Notes: generated by a model not told the origin, from the sequence alone. Positions 1-7,861 are shown, counted from the first letter of the stretch. The stretch is 39,129 nt of DNA from Maribacter sp. (GCA_020629415.1 JAHDDL010000009.1:1-39129); one strand, 5' to 3'. Made by a program: numbers and translations.

Positions 1-438
1 TCTAGTTTGAAGAAAACAAGGGAGTTTCATCATAAAATTTTAGGGTACGATAAAGCGCCTTCTGCTGTTAGAAAGGCTCAAGACAATATAGAAAATGCTA
101 ATCTTGAAGATTATATTACCGTAGAAAGAAAAGATTTCTTTAAAACTGATAAGCAAACAGAAGGACCATTACATATGTGCTTTAACCCGCCTTACGGAGA
201 ACGTTTGGATATTGACTTGGAAAACTTTTATAGTGCTATTGGAGATACTTTAAAACAAGGCTACCCGGGTACCAATGCTTGGTTTATAACCAGTAATCTG
301 CCAGCTTTAAAATTTGTAGGGTTAAGACCATCTCGAAAAATAAAAGTGTTTAACAGTCATTTGGAATCTCGTTTAGTAAAGTATGAAATGTATGAAGGCA
401 GCAAGAAAGCCAAATATCAAAATAGAAACGAAGAATGA
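1..438 (+). CDS. RlmL-type class I SAM-dependent rRNA methyltransferase, C-terminal part (5' cut by window edge)
   Basis: The frame is open from base 1, so this is the end of a longer gene that begins before the window; TTG at position 7 is unlikely to be the true start. The visible 145 residues are the second half of a Rossmann methyltransferase: GYDKAPSAV (SAM-binding acidic strand), then the catalytic motif FNPPYGERL, typical of THUMP-containing N2-guanine methyltransferases such as RlmL (23S rRNA m2G2445). The missing part should hold the THUMP domain and the glycine-rich SAM loop. The stop overlaps the next start as ATGA, implying translational coupling. The family call is solid from the NPPYGERL motif; the exact guanine modified is inferred. 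Confidence 0.85.
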   Translation, partial: SSLKKTREFHHKILGYDKAPSAVRKAQDNIENANLEDYITVERKDFFKTDKQTEGPLHMCFNPPYGERLDIDLENFYSAIGDTLKQGYPGTNAWFITSNLPALKFVGLRPSRKIKVFNSHLESRLVKYEMYEGSKKAKYQNRNEE

Positions 439-665
439 AGCTTAAACATAAAGTTCTAGTTTATAATTTTTTAGCTTTTGCGGTTCTATTTGTTCTTTTT
501 CGCTTTATCCTCTATTTTGCGTTGGCAATAAATAGCTTGTACTTATCTGTTATAGCAGCTGTCTCAGCTTCTGTACTGGCTCCTAAATTTGCAGTTGCAA
601 AAATAGAGGGATTAGATAAAATAGTAATGAAATGGATATTTATAAAAGGATTTAAAATTCTATAA
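435..665 (+). CDS. small hypothetical membrane protein (76 aa)
   Basis: I do not recognise a named family. The protein has a basic N-terminus and two hydrophobic segments (roughly residues 8-31 and 33-52), followed by a short basic/hydrophobic tail, so it should sit in the inner membrane. Its ATG overlaps the stop of the upstream methyltransferase (ATGA), so the two are probably co-translated. It converges with the next gene, and the six bases CTATAA serve both stop codons. The overlap and the flavobacterial base composition support it as a real gene, but no function can be assigned. Confidence 0.7.
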   Translation: MKLKHKVLVYNFLAFAVLFVLFRFILYFALAINSLYLSVIAAVSASVLAPKFAVAKIEGLDKIVMKWIFIKGFKIL

Positions 666-1445
666 ACGTTGATTCGGTTTTGGAAGACCTTCTGGTTCTG
701 TAGAATTTTCAATTTTTTTCTTAGCCTTGTTTTTCTTCTTGTAAAGTGGCAAGAAGTAGGATATACTATAGTTGTAGCCTATCCCAAAATTACTGTCCCA
801 AGTTACTTTGTTAAAACCTGGTATCCATAAGTTAGGGAACCGGTCCTCGTCTTTTTGATGTAACAAAAGACCTAATCTAACGCTGGCGCCCAAATAAAAG
901 TTAGAAAAAATTTCCACTTTTGTTCCAAAAACAGCTTCTAACCAAGTAGCGGAGAGTCCAGAAAAGGTTTCAGGAATATTAGAACCGTTTGCAAAGCTAT
1001 CAGGATTCCAGTATCTGTTCGTATCAAAATATTGATAATTGTTCAAGGTGTTTTCAAAGGTGCTAAATCCTAATCTAGCTCCCATATAAATTAAATTTTG
1101 CTCACCGTACCAATTTGTATAATTGTTTTTGTTGATGCCAAGTTTGATATAGCTGCCAGATGTAGTAAAATTGTATAAGTCTTCTTGTCGCGTTTTTTCT
1201 TCGTTTCCAAGTTCAGCAGCTAAATATAAGTTTTGTGTTAATCTGTAATCCGCAACAAATTCAATTCCTTGATAGTTGTCATCTAAGGCACCAGTTATAA
1301 TTCTACTTAAATCTACGCCTAAACGTAAACCATACGATTGTTTGTATTCTACCGTATCCTTGGGATTTAGGTCAATTGGCTTACTCTGGCTAAAAGCCAT
1401 GCAAGTTGCCAGTAATAATAAAAGATTAGTGAAAAATCTTGACAT
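660..1445 (-). CDS. DUF6048 family outer-membrane beta-barrel-like protein
   Basis: The 261-residue protein starts with a signal peptide (MSRFFTNLLLLLATCMAFSQ, cleavage expected near residue 19). A series of alternating strands with aromatic ends follows (YGLRLGVDLSRI, GIEFVADYRLTQNLYLAAELG, GSYIKLGIN, LIYMGARLGF, NFYLGASVRLGLLL, NFGIGYNYSISYFLPLY), as expected for a small outer-membrane barrel. The very basic lysine-rich stretch near the C-terminus (KKKNKAKKK) is periplasmic or disordered. It follows the DUF6452 lipoprotein gene with a 20-bp overlap, and rlmD lies before that. The DUF6048 name is a family-level recognition; the function is unknown. Confidence 0.75.
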   Translation of the reverse strand: MSRFFTNLLLLLATCMAFSQSKPIDLNPKDTVEYKQSYGLRLGVDLSRIITGALDDNYQGIEFVADYRLTQNLYLAAELGNEEKTRQEDLYNFTTSGSYIKLGINKNNYTNWYGEQNLIYMGARLGFSTFENTLNNYQYFDTNRYWNPDSFANGSNIPETFSGLSATWLEAVFGTKVEIFSNFYLGASVRLGLLLHQKDEDRFPNLWIPGFNKVTWDSNFGIGYNYSISYFLPLYKKKNKAKKKIENSTEPEGLPKPNQRL

Positions 1446-1932
1446 GTGTAGAATCTGAGTTAGTGACTAACGATTGTGTTATTTCTATATCTTGAATCCA
1501 ATTATCGGTATCTGCTGTTACATTTGCTGTTAGTTCATCATAATTGACAATAAAACCGCATCCGCGTGAAAGAAAATCTTCAATCCTGGAATAAGAGAAA
1601 TTAATGGTGTCTAGGTTTCCTGATTCGGCACCATCATCATCAGATGCTGAGCTATTAATTAATATAAAGCTAGTACTGTCTTCATCTGTTTTTAGCGGTA
1701 TGGAAATAGTGCTCAAATTACTGCGATCTGTCACTGTATTTACGGTAATATTCTGTCCTACACCAACAACCCTTAAAGTTGGAACTTCTTTTAAGGTGGA
1801 TGTATCTGAAATATCGTAAAACTCTATAACCAGTAGGGGAGTATCTCCTTCTACACAGATATCGTCTTTTTCGCATGACGATATAGAAATAATAACAAGC
1901 AATAATAATAACCCGTATTGAAATTTTCTCAT
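1426..1932 (-). CDS. DUF6452 family lipoprotein
   Basis: The 168-residue protein has a lipoprotein signal ending in ISSC (lipid-bearing Cys at residue 20) followed by an acidic EKDD stretch, and another Cys soon after. The mature part is a single small beta-rich domain without catalytic motifs. It lies one base after rlmD and overlaps the DUF6048 barrel gene by 20 bp, so all three are likely one transcript. A lipoprotein next to a barrel protein suggests that both act at the outer membrane, but this is inference. The family has no known function. Confidence 0.75.
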   Translation of the reverse strand: MRKFQYGLLLLLVIISISSCEKDDICVEGDTPLLVIEFYDISDTSTLKEVPTLRVVGVGQNITVNTVTDRSNLSTISIPLKTDEDSTSFILINSSASDDDGAESGNLDTINFSYSRIEDFLSRGCGFIVNYDELTANVTADTDNWIQDIEITQSLVTNSDSTHVKIFH

Positions 1933-1933
1933 C

Positions 1934-3346
1934 CTAAACTTTCTTTTCTAAAAGTACAACATTTTCTACGTGATGGGTCTGTGGAAACATGTCTACTGGC
2001 TGAACCTTTGTTATATTGTACATCTCTTTCATTAGTTCTAAATCCCTTGCCTGGGTTGCGCTGTTGCAACTTACGTAAACTACTTTATTAGGTGCAATAT
2101 TCAATATTTGTTGTACTACATCTTTGTGCATACCATCTCTTGGAGGATCGGTGATAATTACATCTGGTATACCGTTTTGGGCAATAAACTGTTCGTTAAA
2201 AACATTTTTCATATCGCCAACAAAGAAATCAACGTTTTCAATTTCGTTTCGCTCTGCGTTTGCCTTGGCATCTAAAATTGCTTCAGGTACAGATTCTATA
2301 CCAACTACCTTTTTTGCTTTCTTAGAAACGAATTGTGCTATAGTTCCAGTACCTGTGTAGAGGTCATATACCAATTCATCGCCTTTTAAATCGGCAAAAT
2401 TTCTGGTGATTTTGTATAGCTCGTATGCCTGTTCTGAATTTGTTTGATAAAAGGATTTTGCATTGATCTTAAATTTTAGACCTTCCATTTCTTCAAAAAT
2501 GTGGTCTCTTCCTGAAAAACAGATTATTTCTTGATCGTAAATAGTATCATTCTGTTTTGGGTTGATTACATATAATAAGGATGTAATTTCTGGGAATGTT
2601 GAAGAAAGATGATTTAAAAGCAATGATCTTTTTTCTTCGTCATTTTCAAAAAACTGAACCAAAACCATAATTTCACCAATAGAGCTGGTACGTATCATTA
2701 ATGTACGTAGTAACCCATATTGGTTTCTAGGGTTAAAAAATGTTAATCCGTTCTCCGTAGCAAATTTTTTAGTTTCCAATCTAATGGCGTTGGACGGATC
2801 CTTTTGTAAATGACATTTCTTAATATCCAATATCTTGTCCCACATACCAGGTATATGAAAACCTAATGCATTACGATCATCGATTTGATTATCCGATCTA
2901 ACTTCTTCAAGCGTTAACCAACGACTGTCTGAAAAAGAAAATTCCATCTTGTTTCTATAGAAGTATTGTTGCTCAGAACCTAAAATTGGTGTAAGCTCTG
3001 GCAAATCTAAATGCCCAATTCTTTTAAGGTTGTTTTCTACTTCTTTTTGCTTATAATATAGTTGGTGTTCGTAACCCATGTCTTGCCATTTGCAACCGCC
3101 GCAAACATTAAAATGCTGACAGACCGGATCTACTCTTTTATCTGAAAGTGTATGAAAGTTAATAGCTGTGCCTTCAAAATATGCTTTACGCTTTTTTGTA
3201 GTTTGTACATCTACTACATCACCAGGTACGGTGTTGTTCAAGAAAATAACCCTTCCATCTGGGGCTTTACCTATGGTTTTACCTTTTGCTGCGGCATCGG
3301 TCACCACTACGTTTTCAAAAACTACTCGCTTTGTCTTTTTTCGCAT
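1934..3346 (-). CDS. rlmD: 23S rRNA (uracil(1939)-C(5))-methyltransferase RlmD
   Basis: The protein transfers a methyl group from SAM to C5 of U1939 in 23S rRNA. From the chosen ATG at 3346 it has 470 residues: an N-terminal TRAM domain (about 1-60), iron-sulfur cysteines C76, C82 and C85 in the CxxxxxCGGC pattern with a further Cys at 178, the SAM loop YDLYTGTGTIAQF (about 327-339), DPPRDGMH (400-407) and the nucleophile C427 in YVSCNSATQARDL. An upstream in-frame ATG at 3373 would add nine unusual residues (MPRDAYFCL), and I reject it because MRKKTKR is the normal family start. Length and motifs agree with RlmD/RumA. It leads an apparent operon with a DUF6452 lipoprotein and a DUF6048 protein, whose link to rRNA methylation is not obvious. 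Confidence 0.93.
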   Translation of the reverse strand: MRKKTKRVVFENVVVTDAAAKGKTIGKAPDGRVIFLNNTVPGDVVDVQTTKKRKAYFEGTAINFHTLSDKRVDPVCQHFNVCGGCKWQDMGYEHQLYYKQKEVENNLKRIGHLDLPELTPILGSEQQYFYRNKMEFSFSDSRWLTLEEVRSDNQIDDRNALGFHIPGMWDKILDIKKCHLQKDPSNAIRLETKKFATENGLTFFNPRNQYGLLRTLMIRTSSIGEIMVLVQFFENDEEKRSLLLNHLSSTFPEITSLLYVINPKQNDTIYDQEIICFSGRDHIFEEMEGLKFKINAKSFYQTNSEQAYELYKITRNFADLKGDELVYDLYTGTGTIAQFVSKKAKKVVGIESVPEAILDAKANAERNEIENVDFFVGDMKNVFNEQFIAQNGIPDVIITDPPRDGMHKDVVQQILNIAPNKVVYVSCNSATQARDLELMKEMYNITKVQPVDMFPQTHHVENVVLLEKKV

Positions 3347-3464
3347 GAGGCAAAAATAAGCATCCCTTGGCATTTATAATAACTAATAAACAGTGTACAC
3401 TTGTTATATTTAGTTAAAAATGACCGTTCATCTATTTAATGATTTTTTGACCTATTTGTATGAA

Positions 3465-3507
3465 ATAAAAAAGTCAGGGAATCTTGATTATTAGATTCCC
3501 TGACCTT
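3465..3507 (-). terminator. rho-independent terminator of the MscS-like gene
   Basis: A perfect 12-bp stem, GTCAGGGAATCT (3473-3484) with AGATTCCCTGAC (3493-3504), encloses an 8-nt loop. The A-run at 3467-3472 becomes a U-run in minus-strand RNA. It sits 24 bases after the stop codon of the minus-strand gene at 3531. Confidence 0.85.
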
Positions 3508-3530
3508 AAATAATTGAGTAGCTCTATATA

Positions 3531-4703
3531 CTACTTGTTTTTATTGAATTTATTTAAAATCCTTTCCATTTGCTTGCCTGCAGCTTCTCTGCCACCTAGC
3601 CCAAATGATAATGCTATAGTTACTGCAATGGTACCTAATGTAATACCAAAGGCCATATTAATAATTTCATCTCCAATACCCATTGTCTTAAGGCCCATTG
3701 CCAAGAAAATTGCCAATATGCACATTCTTACAATTGATGCAACAAAAAGGCTGTTTTCGTCTTTGGCCATCGCTTTATGCGCTGTAGATGCAATCCAGTT
3801 TCCAATAATTAAAATGACCAAACCGAATAGTATGTTTCCAGAAACGCCAACTAAGGTATCCAAAACATTGGTAAGTTTTTCAAATTCTAATTTTTCTAAT
3901 GCAGTCGTAATCCCAAAAAGAACAATGAAAAAGTAAACAACATTACCTAAAAGTTTTGAAAGGTTTGTATTAGATGATAAGCTACTTAAGTTCATTCTAT
4001 CAACAATACCGTCTAAATTTAAACTTTCTAATAGATCGGTTACCAAACCTGAAACAAATCTACCTCCTATTACAAAAATTAGAAGTATTAGAACGGCAAC
4101 AATTATTTTAGGTATAGCATTGAAGAACTGTTCTAGCATATGTGTTGCCGGTACAGAAATAGAATCCATATTTAAGATGTTCAATGCCGTGATCAATAAG
4201 GGTATGAATATAAAGATGAAAACTACTTTTTTAAGAATATTCACTAAATCTAAATTCTCCGGTAGTTTTAATTTAGGCACAAAACTTTGTATTGTTTCAC
4301 CTGAAAGTCCTACTAATTCAGATACGATAGTCGCAAGCATATAACCTATATAGCCTACTAAACCTGCACCTACAATATTAGGTATATAATCAGTAAAGCC
4401 ATTAAGTAGGTTCTTAACTGGATCTAAAACGCTCGTCATACCTAACTTTTCTAAAGCCAACATAAAAACAAAAATCATGATAAAGAAGTATACTAATTTT
4501 CCTATAAAGGAGGAAAGTACCACTTTACCTGTGCCAAGTTTGCTGTCTACATTAGTTCGCTTAATTAATTTTGTAATAAGTCTTTTTAAAAATCCTGCAA
4601 TGAACCATCCTATTAATAGGATAAGTATTGCGCCAATTGTGGTTGGTAAAAAATCGCCAACGGAATTGGAAAGGCTGGTCATCATGTTCTCTAAATAATT
4701 CAT
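3531..4703 (-). CDS. mechanosensitive-channel-like membrane protein (CmpX/conserved TM helix repeats)
   Basis: The 390-residue inner-membrane protein has about nine hydrophobic segments and a clear internal duplication. LVYFFIMIFVFMLALEKL (about 68-85) is matched by VVYFFIVLFGITTALEKLEF (about 255-275), each preceded by a 'conserved TM helix' of the kind found in CmpX-type members of the MscS superfamily. Near the C-terminus, ALSFGLGGREAAGKQMERIL resembles the start of the pore helix and following glycine motif of MscS, but the chain ends there, so the cytosolic beta domain of true MscS is absent. The likely role is osmotic or membrane-tension sensing, which is inferred. It is a single-gene unit with its own terminator. 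Confidence 0.75.
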   Translation of the reverse strand: MNYLENMMTSLSNSVGDFLPTTIGAILILLIGWFIAGFLKRLITKLIKRTNVDSKLGTGKVVLSSFIGKLVYFFIMIFVFMLALEKLGMTSVLDPVKNLLNGFTDYIPNIVGAGLVGYIGYMLATIVSELVGLSGETIQSFVPKLKLPENLDLVNILKKVVFIFIFIPLLITALNILNMDSISVPATHMLEQFFNAIPKIIVAVLILLIFVIGGRFVSGLVTDLLESLNLDGIVDRMNLSSLSSNTNLSKLLGNVVYFFIVLFGITTALEKLEFEKLTNVLDTLVGVSGNILFGLVILIIGNWIASTAHKAMAKDENSLFVASIVRMCILAIFLAMGLKTMGIGDEIINMAFGITLGTIAVTIALSFGLGGREAAGKQMERILNKFNKNK

Positions 4704-4802
4704 AGTGTTCTTTTTATAATAAATTGGTTGTATTCTTTAAGACACCAAATTTTGTTAAAGGTCACATTTTATGGTAGTTCATAGGTTCTTTTGCATTTTA
4801 TG

Positions 4803-4832
4803 TTGGTTGAAAAAAAATATTTATTAAGTTTG
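4803..4832 (+). promoter_or_regulatory. candidate Bacteroidota promoter of rocD
   Basis: TTG at 4803-4805 and TAAGTTTG at 4825-4832 are separated by 19 bases, matching the Bacteroidota sigma-A pattern (TTG, about 17-23 nt, TAnnTTTG). Transcription would start near 4839 and leave a leader of about 110 nt before the ATG at 4952. The leader holds a weak hairpin (CCCGA at 4874-4878 with TCGGG at 4887-4891). Confidence 0.5.
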
Positions 4833-4951
4833 TAACTCTACAGGATGATTTCTCTCCCACGCTGAATTTTCTCCCCGATGTCTTTTTCGGGATTTGAAAG
4901 GAAAAAGGTATAGAAGGAATTGCTAAAGTTTTATTTAAAGTAATTTTTATC

Positions 4952-6232
4952 ATGTCAATTTTAGAAAACATCACTTCTAAAGATGCTATTGCATTAGAAG
5001 AAAAACACGGTGCCCACAATTACCACCCATTACCTGTTGTATTAAGCAGAGGGGAAGGTGTTCATGTTTGGGATGTGGAAGGAAAAAAATACTATGATTT
5101 TCTTTCCGCTTACTCTGCGGTAAACCAAGGGCACTGTCACCCAAAAATTGTAAATGCCATGACAGAACAAGCCAAAACATTGACTTTGACTTCTAGGGCA
5201 TTTTACAACGATATGTTGGGTAAATATGAAAAGTATGCCATCGAAACTTTTCATTTTGATAAGCTGTTGCCTATGAATACAGGTGCGGAAGCTGTAGAAA
5301 CAGCTCTTAAAATTTGTAGAAAATGGGCTTACGAAGAAAAAGGTATTGCTGAGAACAATGCAGAAATAATTGTTTGTGAAAATAACTTTCACGGTCGTAC
5401 AACAACAATCATTTCTTTTTCAAATGACCCGGTAGCTCGAAAGAATTTTGGACCATATACGGATGGATTCATAAAAATAGAGTACGATAATTTATCTGCC
5501 CTTGAAGAGGTTTTAAAATCAAATTCCAATGTTGCCGGATTTTTGGTAGAGCCAATACAAGGTGAAGCAGGTGTTTATGTACCTTCTGAAGGTTACCTAA
5601 GCGGAGCAAAAGCTTTGTGCGAAAAATACAATGTTTTGTTCATTGCAGATGAAGTACAAACGGGTATAGCTAGAACAGGTCGTCTATTGGCTACATGTGG
5701 TAACTGTTCTTGTTCAGATAAACATTGTAGCGGCATACCAGAGATTAAACCTGATATTCTAATTTTGGGTAAAGCTTTATCCGGTGGAGCATATCCTGTT
5801 TCTGCAGTTTTGGCAAATGATAATATTATGGGAGTTATACGCCCAGGTAACCATGGAAGTACTTTTGGTGGTAACCCAATTGCCGCTGCTGTTGGTATGG
5901 CCGCTCTTGAGGTGGTAAAGGATGAGGAGCTTGCGGATAATGCCTTTGAGCTAGGAGAGCTTTTTAGGGCCGAACTTAATAAGTTTATACCTACTACAGA
6001 TTTGGTAAATAGTGTCAGAGGTAAAGGTCTTTTAAATGCAATTCTTATTAATGACAGTGAAGATAGTTCTACTGCATGGGATATTTGTATGGCCTTAAAA
6101 GAAAACGGATTGCTTGCAAAACCTACGCATGGTAATATCATAAGGTTTGCACCACCATTGGTGATGACAAAAGAACAACTTCTAGATTGTGTTTCCATAA
6201 TTATAAAAACTTTGCAAGAGTTTAAAAACTAG
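4952..6232 (+). CDS. rocD: ornithine--oxo-acid transaminase
   Basis: This cytosolic, PLP-dependent class-III aminotransferase transfers the delta-amino group of ornithine to 2-oxoglutarate, giving glutamate semialdehyde, and links arginine and proline metabolism. It has 426 residues. Visible motifs are SAYSAVNQGHCHPKI (about 52-66), MNTGAEAVETALK (108-120), NFHGRTTT (145-152), the PLP aspartate D233 in IADEVQTG and the Schiff-base lysine K274 in LGKALSGG. Sequence between these, including YPVSAVL, fits ornithine aminotransferase rather than ArgD. Unusually, a cysteine-rich insertion (C249, C252, C254 and C259) sits between RTGRLLA and KPDILILGKA, where the standard enzyme has a short acidic segment. 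The gene stands alone between its promoter and a strong terminator. Confidence 0.92.
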   Translation: MSILENITSKDAIALEEKHGAHNYHPLPVVLSRGEGVHVWDVEGKKYYDFLSAYSAVNQGHCHPKIVNAMTEQAKTLTLTSRAFYNDMLGKYEKYAIETFHFDKLLPMNTGAEAVETALKICRKWAYEEKGIAENNAEIIVCENNFHGRTTTIISFSNDPVARKNFGPYTDGFIKIEYDNLSALEEVLKSNSNVAGFLVEPIQGEAGVYVPSEGYLSGAKALCEKYNVLFIADEVQTGIARTGRLLATCGNCSCSDKHCSGIPEIKPDILILGKALSGGAYPVSAVLANDNIMGVIRPGNHGSTFGGNPIAAAVGMAALEVVKDEELADNAFELGELFRAELNKFIPTTDLVNSVRGKGLLNAILINDSEDSSTAWDICMALKENGLLAKPTHGNIIRFAPPLVMTKEQLLDCVSIIIKTLQEFKN

Positions 6233-6235
6233 AAA

Positions 6236-6272
6236 TAAAAAAATCCCCGATGTACATCGGGGATTTTTTTTG
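6236..6272. terminator. bidirectional terminator between rocD and the CCC-motif genes
   Basis: AATCCCCGATGT followed directly by ACATCGGGGATT (6242-6265) is a perfect palindrome. It is flanked by an A-run on the left and a T-run on the right, so it can terminate both the plus-strand rocD transcript and the minus-strand transcript that ends at 6285. Confidence 0.9.
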
Positions 6273-6284
6273 ATTGTTATTTTC

Positions 6285-6596
6285 TTATTGAAAATCGGCT
6301 GTAGCAAAGAAAGCGATGATCAATCCGAAATATAGAATACAAAACACTAGATATATAAGGGCTAAAGCTAAACCTACATAAGAAAGAATTCTTCCCGTAC
6401 TAATATTTTCATATCCTCTATAATTACCAGGATTAGCCTCATAATGTCTTTTTGCTGTTTTAGCATTGCTCAGACCAATGAAACTGAATATAGCCCCAAA
6501 AGGACCGCAACAGAAAAGGGTCAGTACAATTGATAAAATGCCAAAAGTTAATGCGTTGCTTGAACCTGGTATTTGTTGATATTCTGAGTTATTCAT
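6285..6596 (-). CDS. CCC-motif small membrane protein (DUF4190-like)
   Basis: The 103-residue protein has two hydrophobic hairpin regions: about 17-43, containing LFCCGPFGAIFSFIGLSNA, and about 67-97. They are separated by a polar segment ending in a tyrosine-rich stretch. The CC-G pair inside the first membrane segment and the 'FIGLSNAKTA' helix end are typical of the small CCC-motif/DUF4190-like proteins of Bacteroidota. Its ATG directly follows the TAA of the paralogous upstream gene, with no bases between, so the pair is translated together. The function is unknown; such proteins are often found beside DUF2752 genes. Confidence 0.75.
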   Translation of the reverse strand: MNNSEYQQIPGSSNALTFGILSIVLTLFCCGPFGAIFSFIGLSNAKTAKRHYEANPGNYRGYENISTGRILSYVGLALALIYLVFCILYFGLIIAFFATADFQ

Positions 6597-6935
6597 TTAT
6601 TCCATTGGTATTCCAAGTTGTTCATAAATTTCAGAGGTTTGCTCCATGTATGCATCCCATCCGCCCATAGAAACTATAGAGTAAACTGTCCATAATAAGG
6701 ATAAAGCTCCTAAAACAAGTCCAATTATAGCAACAATTTTAGTTGTTTTAAGTGTACTGAAATTAGAATACTCTTGAGGGTTTTCTTGATAAGTTTTAGT
6801 GTCTTTATTAACCAAAATCAACGCAATTCCAGACATGATAATACCTCCAATACCAGCACTTAAACAGCAGCAAAAAAAAGAGACGATACTCAGAATAAGA
6901 GCGATAGTAACATTAGGTAATTTTTGTTGTTCCAT
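6597..6935 (-). CDS. CCC-motif small membrane protein, paralogue
   Basis: The 112-residue protein has the same plan as its downstream neighbour: a first membrane segment with three consecutive cysteines (IVSFFCCCLSAGIGGIIMSGIALILV, quoted in parts as SFFCCCLSAGIGG), a polar loop (NKDTKTYQENPQEYSNF) and a second membrane segment near 70-92. The two genes appear to be a tandem duplication that has diverged strongly. The C-terminal tail is longer and acidic. It lies 18 bases after the DUF2752 gene. No function is known. Confidence 0.75.
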   Translation of the reverse strand: MEQQKLPNVTIALILSIVSFFCCCLSAGIGGIIMSGIALILVNKDTKTYQENPQEYSNFSTLKTTKIVAIIGLVLGALSLLWTVYSIVSMGGWDAYMEQTSEIYEQLGIPME

Positions 6936-6953
6936 AATTTAAAGGTTTAGTTA

Positions 6954-7292
6954 TTAGATAAATTTTAATATGTAATTGGTTAATATAAAACCTACGGTAC
7001 TGACCATAAGCGTAATTATAATTGTATTTGAATGTTTAAAAGGGTATAATTTATTTAATCCTAAAAAGCCAAAAAGTAAAAGCATTGGATAAATTGCCGG
7101 ATACATTAAAAATGCTGATGTAAACTCTCCTTTAATTAAAAATAATAGCGATCGTTGTAAACCGCAGCCAGGACAATCAACCCCTAATATTTGCTTTGTG
7201 AAACAGGGTAGCATAAAATTTTCTAGTCCCAAAAAAATAAATAATGCCTTAAGGCGCATCTGTAAATAAATTAATAGTCGGAAAATTACCAT
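6954..7292 (-). CDS. DUF2752 domain-containing membrane protein
   Basis: The DUF2752 signature CPGCGLQRS is present at about residues 40-48, followed by the LxKGEFxxAFxMYPAIY pattern and two further hydrophobic segments; the family is of unknown function. The start is uncertain. ATG at 7292 gives 112 residues, while ATG at 7259 or 7214 would give shorter proteins closer to the usual size of about 90-100 residues. I keep 7292 because an A-rich leader precedes it. It is divergent from the Smr-domain gene and is first in an apparent operon with two CCC-motif proteins. The paired cysteines here and in the neighbours may hint at metal or redox chemistry, but that is speculative. Confidence 0.75.
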   Translation of the reverse strand: MVIFRLLIYLQMRLKALFIFLGLENFMLPCFTKQILGVDCPGCGLQRSLLFLIKGEFTSAFLMYPAIYPMLLLFGFLGLNKLYPFKHSNTIIITLMVSTVGFILTNYILKFI

Positions 7293-7300
7293 TATTTTTG
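7293..7300 (+). promoter_or_regulatory. candidate -7 element upstream of the Smr-domain gene
   Basis: TATTTTTG matches TAnnTTTG and lies 18 bases before the ATG at 7319. I see no TTG at the expected distance upstream, so the call rests on the -7 box alone. Confidence 0.3.
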
Positions 7301-7318
7301 TGTATTCAAAATAAAAAC

Positions 7319-7861
7319 ATGCCTCATTTTAATATTGGTGATACCGTAGAAACTATTGATGATGTCATAAAAGGTGTTGTCCAATCTATAAGCGGTAATA
7401 ATATTACTATCTTAAGTGATGATGGTTTTCCTTTGACTTTTGCAGCACATGAACTGGTTTTGATTGCCGATGATATACGGGTGTCCAATTATGAGGTTGC
7501 TAAAATTAAAAAGGAGAAGGAACTTCCCAAGCGAAGAAAGGCTACAGTTGTAAAGGCAAAAGAGCGAACGGCTCCTAAAATGGAAGTTGATCTGCACATC
7601 AATCAATTGATCAAAAACCCTAAATCTATAAGTAAGTTTGATATGCTTACTTTACAGTTAGATACCGCAAAACGACAATTAGATTTTGCTATTAGTAAAA
7701 GAATACAAAAAATTGTTTTTATACATGGTGTTGGTGAGGGCGTATTAAAAGAAGAACTGGGTTACTTGTTCAGAAAATACGACAATGTAAAATATTATGA
7801 TGCAGATTATCAAAAATACGGGTTAGGTGCAACCGAAGTTTATATTTTTCAAAACTACTAG
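7319..7861 (+). CDS. Smr/DUF2027 domain protein
   Basis: From the ATG at 7319 the protein has 180 residues. The first ~55 form a small beta domain (FNIGDTVETIDDVIKGVVQS), then comes a basic linker (KKEKELPKRRK), and the C-terminal ~90 residues are an Smr domain. It contains the DLHI strand start (residues ~91-94) and the signature KIVFIHGVGEGVLKEEL. Smr domains occur at the C-terminus of MutS2 and act as DNA/RNA nicking endonucleases, but here there is no MutS part. A TTG at 7298 in the same frame would add seven residues; I reject it because it falls on the promoter box. The gene abuts the convergent lipoprotein gene at its stop. Confidence 0.85.
   Translation: MPHFNIGDTVETIDDVIKGVVQSISGNNITILSDDGFPLTFAAHELVLIADDIRVSNYEVAKIKKEKELPKRRKATVVKAKERTAPKMEVDLHINQLIKNPKSISKFDMLTLQLDTAKRQLDFAISKRIQKIVFIHGVGEGVLKEELGYLFRKYDNVKYYDADYQKYGLGATEVYIFQNY

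Noticed and set aside
4870..4895. Hairpin in the rocD leader as a riboswitch
   Set aside because: Only a 5-bp stem is visible and no known aptamer pattern; kept only as a leader to check.
7298..7318. Earlier TTG start for the Smr-domain protein
   Set aside because: It overlaps the -7 promoter box and would add residues (CIQNKN) not typical for the family.
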